Assembly (NCBI RefSeq): GCF_010211765.1
Contig: NZ_PDWO01000017.1
Location: forward strand, 1 to 64,000
DNA from: Pseudoxanthomonas kaohsiungensis
GTDB taxonomy: Bacteria; Pseudomonadota; Gammaproteobacteria; Xanthomonadales; Xanthomonadaceae
Direction of reading: 5' to 3'
DNA length: 64,000 bases
Part shown: in pieces, positions 15,548 to 22,390 of the stretch
Layout: every line of letters begins with the position of its first letter
How positions within the stretch are numbered: position 1 is the stretch's first letter
The notes under the pieces: generated by a model
What the model saw: the letters and a program-made list of their open reading frames with translations, nothing else
Told to the model about the DNA's origin: nothing
Database searches by the model: none
Position numbers and translations under genes: made by a program

Positions 15548-15707
15548 TCAACCCGCCGGACGGTCCGTGGGCGGTTCGCCCTTGGGCCAGGCGGGTAACG
15601 GCTGCATGGCGACCGCGGCGTGTTCCCGCCGCAACTCGATCCAGCGGCTGACCGCATCGCCCGAGCAGGGCGAGGCCCAGCAGGGCCGGCAGCAGGTCCA
15701 GGTCCAT
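15548..15707 (-). pseudogene. Small membrane protein gene with a one-base frameshift
   Basis: On the minus strand an ATG at 15707 opens MDLDLLPALLGLALLG. The frame then turns to low-complexity arginine-rich sequence. Shifting by one base after the LLG codons restores a protein-like sequence, DAVSRWIELRREHAAVAMQP then LPAWPKGEPPTDRPAG, ending at a stop at 15548. The total of 160 bases is one more than a multiple of three, as expected for a single inserted base (GGGC in place of GGC). The product would be about 52 residues with one membrane helix. It could be a true mutation or a sequence error. No family is recognised. Confidence 0.45.
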
Positions 15708-15961
15708 GCGGATTACGCAATCCGGTGTCGGAGCACAGGGTAGCGCGACCGTCTTGCCATGTGGCCGACTGCACAGGTCGGGGAAGGGGGAGCGGCCGGA
15801 CGTGCGGGGCATCATCCGTGCATGCACCGAAACGGACGCAGGCCACGCGCGCCGCCGCGCGCGCTACGCCCCCGGACCCCGCCGCCGACACAGGCGGCGG
15901 CCGTTCGCGCCGCTGCAAGCCGCGGCGGCAACGATGCGAACGCGTCCAGTCGTGGGCGGAC
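15708..15961 (+). other. Intergenic region with a perfect hairpin
   Basis: No gene is credible here. A perfect 8-bp stem, CCGCCGCC (15879-15886) with GGCGGCGG (15893-15900) and a six-base loop, lies downstream of the minus-strand gene at 15962-16183 and may terminate it. There is no T-run. Confidence 0.4.
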
Positions 15962-16183
15962 TCAGACCTCTTCGCCGAACCCGCGGCTGAAATGGGCCGC
16001 CGCGCGTGGTGCCGCCTCCGGTTCGGGCTCGACCGCCGGCACTCGGGGGTCGCCGCGCGGTGGCGTGATGTCGGCTTCGTCGCGGATGTCGCTGCGGTGG
16101 CCATCTGCGCGATGCCGCTGCCAGGCTCGCCAGGCGACGACGCCGATGGCGGCGGCAGCAGCGGTCTTCAGGATCAGGTGCAT
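15962..16183 (-). CDS. Small hypothetical membrane-anchored protein
   Basis: 73 residues. One N-terminal helix (ILKTAAAAAIGVVAWRAW) is followed by a basic segment and a long polar tail rich in Pro, Glu and Arg. The start MHLILKT is supported by GAGGAG eight bases upstream on the minus strand; an earlier in-frame ATG lacks one. It appears to be a single-pass protein with the tail on one side of the inner membrane. No family is recognised. It is divergent from the PadR operon. Confidence 0.6.
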   Translation of the reverse strand: MHLILKTAAAAAIGVVAWRAWQRHRADGHRSDIRDEADITPPRGDPRVPAVEPEPEAAPRAAAHFSRGFGEEV

Positions 16184-16318
16184 GGCCGGTCTCCTCGTGG
16201 TTCGTGCCAAGCGTGCCGTGGCGGGGGTAAGGCGGCCGTGACCCTTTGATCAGGTCGATGTGAAGGGTCTCGCCGCGCGCCGGGCATGGCGGATGATGCC
16301 CGCGACCACCGCTTCGAG

Positions 16319-16374
16319 CCCTCTACTGTGCTTGACACAGTAGAGGGGCCAGGTCTACTGTGCGCGAAACAGTA
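16319..16374 (+). promoter_or_regulatory. Twin PadR-type operators overlapping a sigma70-like promoter
   Basis: Two dyads of identical geometry, TACTGT-N7-ACAGTA. The first (16324-16342) sits within a perfect 12-bp inverted repeat, arms 16319-16330 and 16336-16347. The second is at 16356-16374. A TTGACA hexamer (16332-16337) lies inside the first dyad and TACTGT, 18 bases on, may serve as -10. A repressor bound here would block the promoter. The PadR start is 13 bases downstream, which fits autoregulation. Confidence 0.7.
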
Positions 16375-16387
16375 ACGGGTACCGGCC

Positions 16388-16723
16388 ATGGTGGAGCGGG
16401 ACAGCAGCGGACTGGTGGAACTGCGCCGCGGCGTGCTGGTGCTGGCGGTGCTGTCGCGGCTGCAGGTGCCGCAGTACGGCTATTCGCTGAAGCAGGCGCT
16501 GGCCGAAGGCGGCATGCCGGTCGAGGAAGGGACGCTGTACCCGCTGCTGCGACGGCTGGAGGCCCAGGGCCTGTTGGCCAGCGAGTGGGACGAGGACTAC
16601 GCGCCGCCGCGGCGCTACTACCGCCTGAGCCGCGAAGGAAAGCGCGCGTTCGCTGCCTTGTCCGCGGCCTGGCGCGACCAGGTCAGGGTGATGGACGGGT
16701 TCCTGCGCGAGGAGACGAAGTGA
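16388..16723 (+). CDS. PadR-family transcriptional repressor
   Basis: A 111-residue protein with the PadR winged helix (residues about 12-80: LRRGVLVLAVLSRLQVPQYG, then YSLKQALAEGGMPVEEGTLY, then PLLRRLEAQGLLASEW) and a short C-terminal dimerisation helix. The YG-Y-L and EGTLYPLL-RLE motifs are canonical. It is expected to bind the twin dyads at 16319-16374 just upstream and so control itself and the following membrane-protein gene, whose ATG overlaps its TGA stop by one base. In many bacteria this pair responds to envelope stress or drugs; the ligand here is unknown. Confidence 0.93.
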   Translation: MVERDSSGLVELRRGVLVLAVLSRLQVPQYGYSLKQALAEGGMPVEEGTLYPLLRRLEAQGLLASEWDEDYAPPRRYYRLSREGKRAFAALSAAWRDQVRVMDGFLREETK

Positions 16724-17655
16724 TGGATGCCAACGAGATCCTGGAGTCCTATGTCCGCGACGTGGCCGATTGCCTGCCGCGCGCGCGTCGCGACGATGTC
16801 GCCTCCGAGCTGCGCTCGCTGCTGGCCGAGGAGCTGGCCGGGCGTGCCCAGGAGTCCGGCCGCCCGCCCGACCGGGCGATGGCGATGGCGATGCTGCAGG
16901 CCTTCGGCCGGCCGGCCGAGTACGCGCAGCGCTACCACGCGCGGCCGGCGCTGGTGGAAGGCGCCGACAACCACCATTTCCTGATCTGGGCGACCGGCGG
17001 CGCGGTGGTGCTGGTGATGCATGCGGCGCTGAACCCGCAGCAGCACGTCGACCTGGACGGGTTGTTCCTGCAGTGGCTGGGCCTGCTGCTGCTGTGGTTC
17101 GCGCTGGCCGGCTGGATCCGCCGCCGCCGGCCCGGCGTGTTCCGCTGGAAGCCCAGCCACGGGCCGGAGTGGATGCCGCGCGGCCTGTCCGCGTTGTCGC
17201 TGGTCGCCACGCTGCTGTTCCCGGTATGGATGTACGCCGCGCCGCAGCCGTTCGCGCGGATGCTGCTGCCGTCGACGCTGTCGGTGGAGGGGCTGGCGCT
17301 GGATCCGGTGTTCGCCACCAGCGGCATTCGCCTGCTGACGATGGCGTTGCTGGTGGGCCTGGCCCTGGGCCATGCGATCGCGCTGGTGCTGGGCCGCCAG
17401 CCGGCGTGGCTTCGCCGCTGCGGAGTCGCGGTGAACCTGGCCCTGGGCCTGCTGTTCGTCATCCACGCCTCGCCGATGGCCACGCTCGATGGCACGCCCT
17501 TCCAGGTGTTCGCCTTGGCGCACGCCAATGCGGTGGCGGCGCCGATCTTCCTGGGCCTCGGCGGCATGATGCTGCTGGTCGGGCTGTACTACGCCTGGCG
17601 CGAGTGGTCGTACCTGCGCCCGCCGCCGGCCCGCCACCGCGGCGCGCTGGCCTGA
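16723..17655 (+). CDS. PadR-linked multi-pass membrane protein
   Basis: 310 residues. The first 90 residues form a soluble helical domain (ESYVRDVADCLPRARRDDVA then SELRSLLAEEL ... LQAFGRPAEYAQRY) of the kind found in DUF1700/permease-prefix proteins that are often encoded next to PadR. About six membrane helices follow. The start ATG overlaps the PadR stop (GTGATGG), so translation is probably coupled and both are transcribed from the dyad-covered promoter. The function of this pairing is not established. Confidence 0.85.
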   Translation: MDANEILESYVRDVADCLPRARRDDVASELRSLLAEELAGRAQESGRPPDRAMAMAMLQAFGRPAEYAQRYHARPALVEGADNHHFLIWATGGAVVLVMHAALNPQQHVDLDGLFLQWLGLLLLWFALAGWIRRRRPGVFRWKPSHGPEWMPRGLSALSLVATLLFPVWMYAAPQPFARMLLPSTLSVEGLALDPVFATSGIRLLTMALLVGLALGHAIALVLGRQPAWLRRCGVAVNLALGLLFVIHASPMATLDGTPFQVFALAHANAVAAPIFLGLGGMMLLVGLYYAWREWSYLRPPPARHRGALA

Positions 17656-17729
17656 GGCCAGCGGTGGGGGCGGGGTACGCGCATTCCGCGCACTGCGAGC
17701 GCCGGCCGGCGCGCAGTTCCACCACCTTG

Positions 17730-17764
17730 GCGGGGCTCCGTCCTTGCGATGGGCGGAGCCCCGC
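17730..17764. terminator. Bidirectional hairpin between convergent genes
   Basis: An 11-bp perfect stem GCGGGGCTCCG (17730-17740) / CGGAGCCCCGC (17754-17764) between the ends of the PadR-linked gene and exbD. It is well placed to stop both transcripts. Confidence 0.55.
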
Positions 17765-17770
17765 TCGCGG

Positions 17771-18178
17771 TTACCGCTGCACGAACCGGATGCGCTGCAT
17801 GCCGGCGGCGTCGGCCGCCGCGAGCACCCTGACCAGGGCCTGGTAGTCGGCCGCCGGATCGCTGGCGATGCGCAGCTCCGGCACCTGGCCGGCGTGCGCG
17901 TCGGCCTCCGCCTGCAGGCGTGCCGGCAGCACCGCGGCCGCGACCGGAACGCCATTCCAGGTGAGCTGGCTCGCGGCATCCAGCCGCAGTTCGATCGGCG
18001 GCGGTTCGACCCGGTCGGGCGCGCGATCGACGCGCTGCGGCAAGGCGATGTCGATCGGCCGGGCCAGGATCGGCGCGGTCACGATGAAGATGATCAGCAG
18101 CACCAGCATCACGTCGACCAGCGGGGTGATGTTGATGTCGGCCAACGGTCCGGATCTTCCTGCGGTACTGAACGCCAT
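17771..18178 (-). CDS. exbD: ExbD/TolR biopolymer transport protein
   Basis: 135 residues: a short cytoplasmic N-terminus, then one transmembrane helix with the ion-conducting aspartate (PLADINITPLVDVMLVLLII, D in LVDVMLVL), then a periplasmic domain. It works with ExbB as the proton-driven motor for TonB. No exbB or tonB gene lies next to it, so its partner must be elsewhere. The gene is an isolated one, convergent with the PadR operon, with the hairpin at 17730-17764 behind it. Confidence 0.92.
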   Translation of the reverse strand: MAFSTAGRSGPLADINITPLVDVMLVLLIIFIVTAPILARPIDIALPQRVDRAPDRVEPPPIELRLDAASQLTWNGVPVAAAVLPARLQAEADAHAGQVPELRIASDPAADYQALVRVLAAADAAGMQRIRFVQR

Positions 18179-18356
18179 GCGTCGCTCCCTGCCGCGGGGC
18201 CGGTTGCCCCGGGATCGACACTACGCCTCGCGCGGACCGGCGAACGCGCGGAACGGCGCGTCGTTCAGCGATGGTTTCCCCGTCGGAACCGGTAACTCCT
18301 GGCCGGCTCCGACGCCGTGCCGCGTTGCCATGGAAGGGACACCGGGAGCGGGCGTC

Positions 18357-18569
18357 ATGACCAGCGTGGGATCCAGGCCGGGAAAGAAGCCGGCCACGGG
18401 TGCGAAGGGGAAAGGCACCGCCAGTGGCGTGGCCGGGCCACGCAACACCGCCAGGCAGCCGCCATCCGGCACACCGCGCAAGCCGCCGAAGCCCGTGCCG
18501 GCCCCGCGCCGCCGTCCGGAGGTGAAGGACTCGCACGATCGCTACGCCAATATCGAAGTACAAGGCTGA
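18357..18569 (+). CDS. Small basic proline/glycine-rich hypothetical protein
   Basis: 70 residues (or about nine more if an upstream in-frame ATG is used), strongly basic and rich in Pro, Gly, Lys and Arg (RPGKKPATGAKGKGTASG; RKPPKPVPAPRRRP), ending in an acidic, more ordered tail SHDRYANIEVQG. GGGAG lies about eight bases before the ATG. It looks intrinsically disordered and could bind nucleic acid, which is an inference from composition only. No family is recognised. It lies between exbD and a run of REP-like repeats. Confidence 0.5.
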   Translation: MTSVGSRPGKKPATGAKGKGTASGVAGPRNTARQPPSGTPRKPPKPVPAPRRRPEVKDSHDRYANIEVQG

Positions 18570-18580
18570 TCGCCTGCTCG

Positions 18581-18664
18581 TGGGCACAGCTTGCCGACGC
18601 CCCGCCTCGGTTATCGCTGATCGCGCGGTCTTCGGTAGGAGCACAGCTTGCTGGCGACCCCGCG
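18581..18664 (+). repeat. Two degenerate REP-like hairpin units
   Basis: GTAGGAGCACAGCTTGCTGG at 18635 onward begins with the GTAGGAGC head typical of Xanthomonad and pseudomonad REPs. A decayed neighbour at 18581 shares GCACAGCTTGC. Both lie in the gap between the small basic protein and the DUF1232 gene. Confidence 0.5.
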
Positions 18665-18789
18665 AAGGGTGTCGCTGGCGGCCCTCCGGCGTGCGGGTGC
18701 GGATGCCCGCGTCCGGCGCGACCCCGCAAACGCGGATGCCGCCCGGTGGGGCGGCATCCGCTGCTGGCTCCGCGGCGGCCGGCGTGCAT

Positions 18790-19446
18790 TCAATGCACGC
18801 GGAACATCGCCGAGGGTGCGGGCACGTAGGTGCTTTCGCGGACCCGCCGGCGGTGCGCCGACAGGGCCGCCTCGTGCACGCGCGCGGCCTGCCAGGCGCC
18901 GCGGTCGAACGGCAGTTCTTCCGGCTCGCAACCGCGCAGCCCGGCCTCCAGCGCACGCAGGCGGACGAACTCGCGGTAGCCGGCGGCCTCGCGGCCCAGG
19001 GTCGGCCAGGCGGCCTCGAGCACGATCGCATCGTCCAGGCGGCCGATCCGCGGCAGCCAGTCCGGGATCAGGTCCTGGCTGTCGTTGGCGTAATCGACCA
19101 CCAGGCGCGCGCATTCGACGACCTCGTTGGCGGCCGCCCAGGCGCGGTCGGCGGCCATGGCGGCGACCGATTCGATCCACGCAATCCGTTGGGCGATACA
19201 TCCGGGCGCCTCGTCATCTCCGGTGGCGGACAGCTGCCGGGCGGCCGTCGCCAGCTGGTCGACGTCCATCGGGCCCTGGGTCCGGCCCAGCCGCGCCAGC
19301 AGCCGGTTGAAGCGCGACAGGTCGAACGAGGTCGGTCGGTACTCGCCGATGTTCCGGCGGCGATGCAGCAGGTTGAAGGCCAGGGGGGTGTCCAGGACGG
19401 CAGGCAGCGGCTGGGCCAGGGAACGGTTTGTCATCACAGCGTTCAT
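18790..19446 (-). CDS. DUF1232 (YkvA-like) domain protein
   Basis: 218 residues. The N-terminal half is a charged, soluble segment without known motifs. The middle contains DLIPDWLPRIGRLDDAIVLE, which matches the short DUF1232/YkvA signature (Asp-Xaa-Ile-Pro-Asp ... Gly-Xaa-Leu-Asp-Asp). Function in the family is unknown. The start MNAVMTNRSLAQ was chosen at the edge of the divergent promoter region shared with the winged-helix/TPR regulator at 19588. Confidence 0.8.
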   Translation of the reverse strand: MNAVMTNRSLAQPLPAVLDTPLAFNLLHRRRNIGEYRPTSFDLSRFNRLLARLGRTQGPMDVDQLATAARQLSATGDDEAPGCIAQRIAWIESVAAMAADRAWAAANEVVECARLVVDYANDSQDLIPDWLPRIGRLDDAIVLEAAWPTLGREAAGYREFVRLRALEAGLRGCEPEELPFDRGAWQAARVHEAALSAHRRRVRESTYVPAPSAMFRVH

Positions 19447-19519
19447 GGTGCGTCTCCAGAAGGTGGGTGGGCGCGGCATCGCCGGCGCCGGGCCAGCATC
19501 CCGGGGACGCCAACGCGGG

Positions 19520-19569
19520 TCATGAGGCCGTTGCGATCGTTCCATGCGTGTTCGCTGAATTCATGAGGC
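19520..19569 (+). promoter_or_regulatory. Paired TCATGAGGC repeats in a divergent promoter region
   Basis: TCATGAGGC occurs at 19520-19528 and again at 19561-19569, 41 bases apart (about four helical turns) and on the same strand, just before the regulator start. OmpR-type regulators commonly bind direct repeats, so these may be operators for the regulator encoded next to them. Confidence 0.4.
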
Positions 19570-19587
19570 AATGATGAGGAAGTGGCG

Positions 19588-21834
19588 ATGAAGCCCGGGA
19601 CCGGACCGCCCGCCCCCGGCGACGACGGCCTGAATACGCGCTTCCGGTTCGATCGCATCGTGGTCGACGCGGCCGCCCATACCCTGCTGCGCGACGGCGA
19701 ACCGCAGCCGCTGGAGCCCAAGGCGTTCGCGGTGCTGCTGGCGCTGCTGCGCCGGCCGGGCGAACTGCTGGGGCGCGACGAGCTGCTCGACCAGGTGTGG
19801 GGGCATCGCCATGTCACCCCGGGCGTGCTGACCCGCGCCATCGCCCAGCTGCGCGCGGCGCTGGACGACGATTCGCAGAAGCCGCGCTACATCCAGACCC
19901 GGCATGCGCTGGGCTACAGCTTCATCGGCACGCTGCAAGCGCCACCGGAAGCGGCCGGGGCGATGCCGCCGGCCGCCGCGCCGCCACCGGAAGCGCCCGC
20001 GGCGGTGCCGTCCGTGCCGGCACCAGCGACGCCCGTCGAGCCGCCGGGCGATGCGCCCCTGGGCGTGGAGGGTGGCCCGGGCGATGCCCTGGCGCCTCCC
20101 ATGTCGCGCAGCTCCTGGGCGCTCTGGCTGCTGGCCGCGCTGGTCCTGTCGATCGGCGCCTGGTGGTGGCGCGGGCGTGATGCCGGGCCGGTGGCGGCGC
20201 CGGCGGAGGCGTCGATCGCCGTCCTGCCCTTCACCACGCTGAGCGATGCGCGCGACGACCGCTACTTCGCCGAAGGGCTGTCGGTGGAGATGCTCGGTGC
20301 GCTGGCCGGCGTGCATGGCCTGAAGGTCGCCGCGTGGCGCCCGGCCGAGGCGATCGACCGTGGCCAGGACATCCAGGCGCTGGGCCGGTTGCTGGGCGTG
20401 GCCACGCTGCTGGACGCCAGCGTCCGTCGCGACGGCCAGCGCCTGCGGATCAGCACCCGGCTGTCGGACACCCGTTCCGGCTATACCCTGTGGTCGCGCA
20501 ACTTCGACGGCGACGCCGACGCGATCTTCGACACCCAGACCGAGATCGCCAACGCGGTGGTCGACGCCTTGCTGGAGATCCTGCCCGAGGAGCGCGAGAG
20601 CCTGCGCAAGCGGCTGACGCCCACCCACAGCGCGGCCGCGTTCGATGCGTACCTGCTCGGCATCGACCGCTTGGCGGCTGCGCGCGGCGGCGACGCCCGC
20701 GAGCAAGCGGAAGCCCAGTTCCGCAAGGCCCTGGCCGTCGACGCTGGCTTCGCGCGTGCGCAGGCCGCGCTGTGCCGGATGGGGCTGTGGAGCTTCGAGT
20801 CGCATCGCAACACCGATGCCTTCGACGACGCGCGCCTGGCCTGCCTGCGCGCGCTCAACATGGATGGCGGGCTGGGCGAGGTGAAGCTGGCGCTGGGCGA
20901 CCTGTACCGGGTGCAGGGCGACGAATCGCAGGCGTTGCAGTACTACGACGCCATCGTCGACGACCCGGCGATGCGCTGGCAGGCGCTGGTCGGCCGCGCC
21001 CAGGTGCACATCGACCACGGCCGCGAGGACGAGGCGATGGCCGACTTCCGCCAGGCCATGCAGGCCAGCCCGGGCAACGCGCAGGTGCATGCCGAACTCG
21101 GCTACCAGCAGTTCCGGCTCGGGCAATACCGGGAAGCGATCGATTCCTACCGCACCGCCGTGGCGCTGCGCCCGGACAACGTCGACTACTGGACGATCTA
21201 CGGCGCGTTGCTGCTGTCGGTCGGCGAGAACGACGCGGCCGAGCAGGCGATGCAACGCTCGCTGGCGATCGAGCCGAACGAGAGCTCGCTGAGCAACCTC
21301 GGCACCCTGCGTTACCAGAAGGGCGACTACGCCGGTGCCGCGGACATGTACCGCCGGGCCGCCGAACTCAATCCGGGCGACTTCTTCTACGTCGGCTTCC
21401 TGGGCGATGCGCTGGATGCCGACCCGCGCACGGCCGCGCAGGCGCGGCCGGCCTACGAGCGGGCTGCGCGCCAGGCGCAGCGCTTCATCGACGCCAAGCC
21501 CGACGACGCCAAGGCGCTGGCCGCGCTGGGCTGGTACCGCGCGCAGCTGGGCGATGGCGACAGCGCCCTGCGGCTGGCGCGGCAGGCGCTGGCCCTGGGC
21601 CACGAACCCGGCGAGGTCGCCCTGTACAACGCGCAGGCGCTGGCCGTGCTCGGCCGGCTCGACGAGGCGCGCCTCGCCCTGAAGGGCGCGCGGGAGGCCG
21701 GCATTCCCGATGCACGCATCGATACCCAGGCCGTGTTCCGGCGGACGGGCCTGGTCGCACCACCGTCGGGGCCCGCGCCCGCCCCGCCGGCGTCCGATCC
21801 GTCCCCGGCGCCACAACGAGGAGCACGAACATGA
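19588..21834 (+). CDS. CadC-like membrane transcription regulator with TPR domain
   Basis: 748 residues. An OmpR/PhoB-type winged helix (about 12-110: LEPKAFAVLLALLRRPGELL ... DQVWGHRHVTPGVLTRAIAQL ... YIQTRHALGYSF) is followed by a Pro/Ala-rich linker, one transmembrane helix (about 174-192, WALWLLAALVLSIGAWWW), a segment SIAVLPFTTLSDARDDRYFA then EGLSVEMLGAL, and at least six tetratricopeptide repeats. Such proteins sense outside conditions and bind DNA at the membrane. The ATG at 19588 has GAGGA seven bases upstream; a GTG at 19582 is possible. The stop overlaps the next ATG (ATGA), so the small protein at 21831 is cotranscribed. Confidence 0.9.
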   Translation: MKPGTGPPAPGDDGLNTRFRFDRIVVDAAAHTLLRDGEPQPLEPKAFAVLLALLRRPGELLGRDELLDQVWGHRHVTPGVLTRAIAQLRAALDDDSQKPRYIQTRHALGYSFIGTLQAPPEAAGAMPPAAAPPPEAPAAVPSVPAPATPVEPPGDAPLGVEGGPGDALAPPMSRSSWALWLLAALVLSIGAWWWRGRDAGPVAAPAEASIAVLPFTTLSDARDDRYFAEGLSVEMLGALAGVHGLKVAAWRPAEAIDRGQDIQALGRLLGVATLLDASVRRDGQRLRISTRLSDTRSGYTLWSRNFDGDADAIFDTQTEIANAVVDALLEILPEERESLRKRLTPTHSAAAFDAYLLGIDRLAAARGGDAREQAEAQFRKALAVDAGFARAQAALCRMGLWSFESHRNTDAFDDARLACLRALNMDGGLGEVKLALGDLYRVQGDESQALQYYDAIVDDPAMRWQALVGRAQVHIDHGREDEAMADFRQAMQASPGNAQVHAELGYQQFRLGQYREAIDSYRTAVALRPDNVDYWTIYGALLLSVGENDAAEQAMQRSLAIEPNESSLSNLGTLRYQKGDYAGAADMYRRAAELNPGDFFYVGFLGDALDADPRTAAQARPAYERAARQAQRFIDAKPDDAKALAALGWYRAQLGDGDSALRLARQALALGHEPGEVALYNAQALAVLGRLDEARLALKGAREAGIPDARIDTQAVFRRTGLVAPPSGPAPAPPASDPSPAPQRGART

Positions 21835-22049
21835 CAGGCGAACCTTCGGTGCAGAAACACCACTTCCAGATTGGAGAGGGCGTCGTCATCGACGTGTCGA
21901 TCCAGCCCAAGGCCACGGGCGTGTCGGTGCCCAAGCCGCGCCCCGTTCCCAGGCGGATCGGAGTGCTGACCCTGGACATCGGCGATCCGACCGACGAGAC
22001 GAAGTCGTTCGAAGTCGAGTTCACGTTCGATCTCAACTATCGCAGCTGA
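21831..22049 (+). CDS. Small protein of unknown function, paralogue A
   Basis: 72 residues with an AACGAGGAGCACGAAC ribosome site and an ATGA overlap with the upstream regulator. The sequence is beta-rich: GEGVVIDVSIQPKATGVSVP followed by KPRPVP, then RRIGVLTLDIGDPTDETKSF and EVEFTFDLNYRS. It aligns along its length with the next gene: VQK near the start, GxGVxIDV, xxKPxxxGxSVPKPxP, then a basic stretch and xxGD. I do not recognise the family. The tight linkage to a membrane regulator suggests the pair is its effector or co-regulator. Confidence 0.75.
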   Translation: MTGEPSVQKHHFQIGEGVVIDVSIQPKATGVSVPKPRPVPRRIGVLTLDIGDPTDETKSFEVEFTFDLNYRS

Positions 22050-22097
22050 CCGGCGCGTGCGCGAAATTGCCCGGGCAACAGCAGCAGGAGAACCACC

Positions 22098-22316
22098 ACG
22101 GCAACGCGGGTGCAGAAGAAGCGCGTCTCGATCGAACTGGGCGACGGCGTCTACATCGATGTCGACGTCAAGCCTGTGCTGAGTGGCACCAGCGTGCCCA
22201 AGCCACCGCCGAAGAAGGTGGCGCGGGTGGTGGTCAACGTGGGCGACCACGGCGACTGGAAGTCGATGCAGCTCGGGCTGGACATCGAGGTGTCCGTGTC
22301 GCACCGGAAGGGCTAA
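22098..22316 (+). CDS. Small protein of unknown function, paralogue B, probable ACG start
   Basis: Reads as (M)ATRVQKKRVSIELGDGVYID then VDVKPVLSGTSVPKPPPKKV and so on, 72 residues if translation starts at the ACG at 22098. Three points favour that start: AGGAG lies seven bases upstream (22086-22090); the length then equals paralogue A exactly (219 bp); and the alignment with paralogue A begins at VQK, which the ACG start includes. The alternative GTG at 22110 gives 68 residues but has worse spacing. ACG starts are rare. The gene may be weakly translated, or the T of an ATG may be mutated. Function unknown. Confidence 0.65.
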   Translation, partial: TATRVQKKRVSIELGDGVYIDVDVKPVLSGTSVPKPPPKKVARVVVNVGDHGDWKSMQLGLDIEVSVSHRKG

Positions 22317-22390
22317 GCGCCGGCCCCTGACCGTTCCATCGGCAGCGCAGGATGCCGGCGGCGCGGTCGCCGTGGCCGGACGACGGCCGG

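Noticed and set aside
15708-15961. Plus-strand open frames in the gap before the small membrane protein
   Set aside because: Low-complexity Arg/Pro/Ala sequence without ribosome sites.
22110-22316. GTG at 22110 as the start of the second small paralogue
   Set aside because: It loses the residues conserved with the neighbour and moves the AGGAG too far away; kept as an alternative only.
21831-22316. RiPP precursor pair
   Set aside because: No Gly-Gly leader site, core repeat or modifying enzyme was found next to them, and both ends are folded-looking beta segments.
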